Position numbers and translations under genes: made by a program. Positions 62,622-64,000 of a DNA stretch of 64,000 nucleotides are shown in pieces (within the stretch, counting starts at the first letter, position 1; each line of letters begins with the position of its first letter). The notes below the pieces were generated by a model that saw only the letters and a program-made list of their open reading frames with translations, was not told the DNA's origin and made no database searches. Location of the stretch: contig NZ_CP108131.1 in the NCBI RefSeq assembly GCF_036203305.1, positions 1-64,000 on the forward strand, written 5' to 3'. Source of the stretch: Streptomyces sp. NBC_00190. Its GTDB lineage: Bacteria > Actinomycetota > Actinomycetes > Streptomycetales > Streptomycetaceae.

Positions 62622-63224
62622 CCCTCCGTACGGGCTGACCTGGCGGCAGAAGCGAATTCGTTGACGATCGGACCAAGGGGTCTGGATACGGGCGCGCTGA
62701 CCTGTTCGAGAGCCGTGACGACACCGCGGCGAGGTGCAGTTCGTGCCCTGTGGGCAGGACGCGGTCCCGGAGGAGGAGTTCCGAACGCTGGGCGGTATGG
62801 GATGTAGAAGACGACGAGGGGCACCATCCGGCGACTTGGACGTACGACGATGTTCGCCGTGGTGCGTGGAGCGGGGATGACTCTTGGATCGGCCCTGATG
62901 GCCCTCGTGGTTTGGTGGATTGACATCCGTTGACCTGCTGCGACCTGCGGGTGGTCACCTGGTCCGGGCACCGCCCGCAGGGGTTCGCTGCGGGCAGCAG
63001 GCCCGGAGCGTCTCGGTGACAGCGACCTGCGACGCTGCGGGCCGTTGATCCAGGTGATGTCGTGGTTGATCAGTTCGTTGCTGGACCGAAGGGTCATCGC
63101 GCCGGTCTTGAGTCGGTGGCGGTGGGTCAGGCTGCGGAAGAGTAGATCGCTGTCGGGAGGCTGGAGGGGTTCGAGGACGGCTACGGCTCGCGCGGCCGGG
63201 CGCCGATAATCCAGGCGGCCGGGG
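62622..63224. other. Region without a supported gene
   Basis: No recognisable gene. A plus-strand reading around 62800-62900 (AVWDVEDDEGHHPATWTYDD) looks protein-like but lacks a start and continues into a stop, so it may be a gene fragment. The rest is probably degenerate sequence near the IS701 remnant. Confidence 0.4.
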
Positions 63225-63722
63225 TGCCGCTGGGATCGTGCTCGCCCTTGAAGGCGAGGTCGGCATCGGCCTGCGGCCCGCCGCGCTGGTCGCGGACACC
63301 GGATACGGCGCGAACGCCGACTTCCGAAACCGCCTGGAAGACCGCGGGCTCTCCTATGTCCTTCAAGTCAAGGGCGAGATGACTGCTCATGCAGAAGGCG
63401 CCGAACCGCATCAGCCCGCCTACGGCGGGATCGGCCCCAAGCCCCTGGCGCGCTACCGCACCCGCCCGCTCTCCTTGCGCGACCATGTGCTGGCTGCCGG
63501 ACGGCGCCAGGGCCGGACGGTCACCTGGCCCAAGGGTTCGAAAGCCGCGATGAGCTCGCACTTCGTGCTGCTGCGGGTCCGTCTCGCCGGGCGGCGGCCG
63601 AAGCCGGCTGCCGACGGGACGATCCCTCTGGTCTGGCTGATCGCCCAGTGGCCCGAAGGCGAGGCGGAGCCGGTGAAGTACTGGATCTCGAACCTGCCCG
63701 CCAAGGATCTGATCCGACTGGT
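63225..63722 (+). pseudogene. IS701-family transposase remnant
   Basis: Central part only: [108 protein letters not shown]. The N-terminus is cut (and shifted near 63235) and the C-terminus is lost at 63722, where another element begins. Inactive. Confidence 0.75.
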
Positions 63723-63727
63723 GACCC

Positions 63728-64000
63728 GATCACCTTGCCGGCCGCGACTTCCAGGGCGGCGAAGAGGGTGGTGGTGCCGGCACGGATGCAGTCGTGGCTG
63801 CGTCGTTCGGGAACGCCGGGCATCATCGGCAGGACCGGCTGCGACCGGTCCAGGGCCTGGATCTGCGACTTCTCGTGCACGCAGAGAACCAGGGCCTTCT
63901 CCGGCGGGTCGAGGTAGAGACCGACGACGTCGCGGACCTTGTCAATGAAGAACGGGTCCGTGGAGAGCTTGAACGTCTGCGAGCGGTGCGGGGCGAGCGC
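63728..64000 (-). pseudogene. IS630-type transposase fragment at the window edge
   Basis: Reading into the window from 64000: [87 protein letters not shown]. The motif [12 protein letters not shown] corresponds to the usual [12 protein letters not shown], so the first catalytic Asp reads His here. It is truncated at 63728 by the junction with IS701; the 5' part lies beyond the window. Confidence 0.75.

Noticed and set aside
1..64000. tRNA, rRNA and CRISPR arrays
   Set aside because: I looked for cloverleaf ends, rRNA words and regularly spaced direct repeats and saw none; a covariance-model scan would be needed to exclude small RNAs.

Overview
The window is very GC-rich, high-G+C actinobacterial DNA. 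Codon use, GTG/TTG starts, plasmid-type accessory genes and several families typical of the genus point to Streptomyces. Bases 1-275 are a run of hairpins with three-base loops (mostly TGC or TTC) that looks like a Streptomyces telomere lacking its outermost palindrome. I therefore read the window as the end of a linear chromosome arm or linear plasmid. Everything to the right is accessory DNA: small regulators, secreted proteins, pseudogenes, at least eight whole or nearly whole insertion sequences plus remnants, and three coherent gene systems.

Layout. 1-1.0 kb: telomere and gene-free DNA. 1.0-9.4 kb: small membrane proteins, HTH proteins, a GNAT acetyltransferase, a lipoprotein and a secreted protein. 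9.4-10.6 kb: gene-free DNA with a GGCCGGA tandem array inside a 15-bp inverted repeat. 10.6-17.8 kb: an HTH pseudogene, an IS3 element carrying a nested IS4 element, a secreted DUF11-like protein, IS5 remnants and an IS5 element. 17.8-28.6 kb: ten overlapping minus-strand genes forming one probable biosynthetic operon. It encodes an AspRS-like stand-alone catalytic domain, an AMP-forming ligase, a HAD hydrolase, an FAD oxidoreductase, a pentapeptide-repeat protein, a PIG-L deacetylase, a UDP-sugar dehydrogenase, a left-handed beta-helix acyltransferase, a truncated aminotransferase and an AP-endonuclease-2-like TIM barrel. 29.3-30.6 kb: an Ala-rich protein and an IS5 remnant.

30.8-40.5 kb: an HTH/TPR regulator diverging from an anti-sigma-type ATPase block, then an operon of nucleobase, nucleoside and nucleotide enzymes: a radical SAM enzyme with a CX5CX2C motif, an Asp/Glu-racemase-like enzyme, an HhH-GPD glycosylase-like protein, a PfkB kinase, a two-domain nucleoside deoxyribosyltransferase, a dNMP-kinase-like protein and a MazG pyrophosphohydrolase. 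It ends in a hairpin terminator. 40.6-42.3 kb: a decayed methyltransferase cut by IS630. 42.4-53.9 kb: a 2505-residue secreted RHS toxin with ricin-lectin, Hint and C-terminal toxin domains, its overlapping immunity gene, and a divergent 1075-residue secreted FG-GAP protein. 54.1-61.9 kb: an IS5 element next to an IS3 element that is split by ISAzo13 (itself split by an IS4 element) and by IS30. 62-64 kb: a lipoprotein, an IS701 remnant and the edge of another IS630-type gene.

The two operons (17.8-28.6 and 34.8-40.4 kb) are the best candidates for undescribed systems. The first looks like assembly of an acylated, aminoacylated amino-sugar metabolite with a pentapeptide-repeat self-protection protein. 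The second looks like synthesis or salvage of an unusual nucleobase through nucleoside, monophosphate and diphosphate, with a house-cleaning pyrophosphatase. Several conserved genes carry apparent single-base frameshifts, so either real decay or assembly indels must be considered when reading the gene calls.
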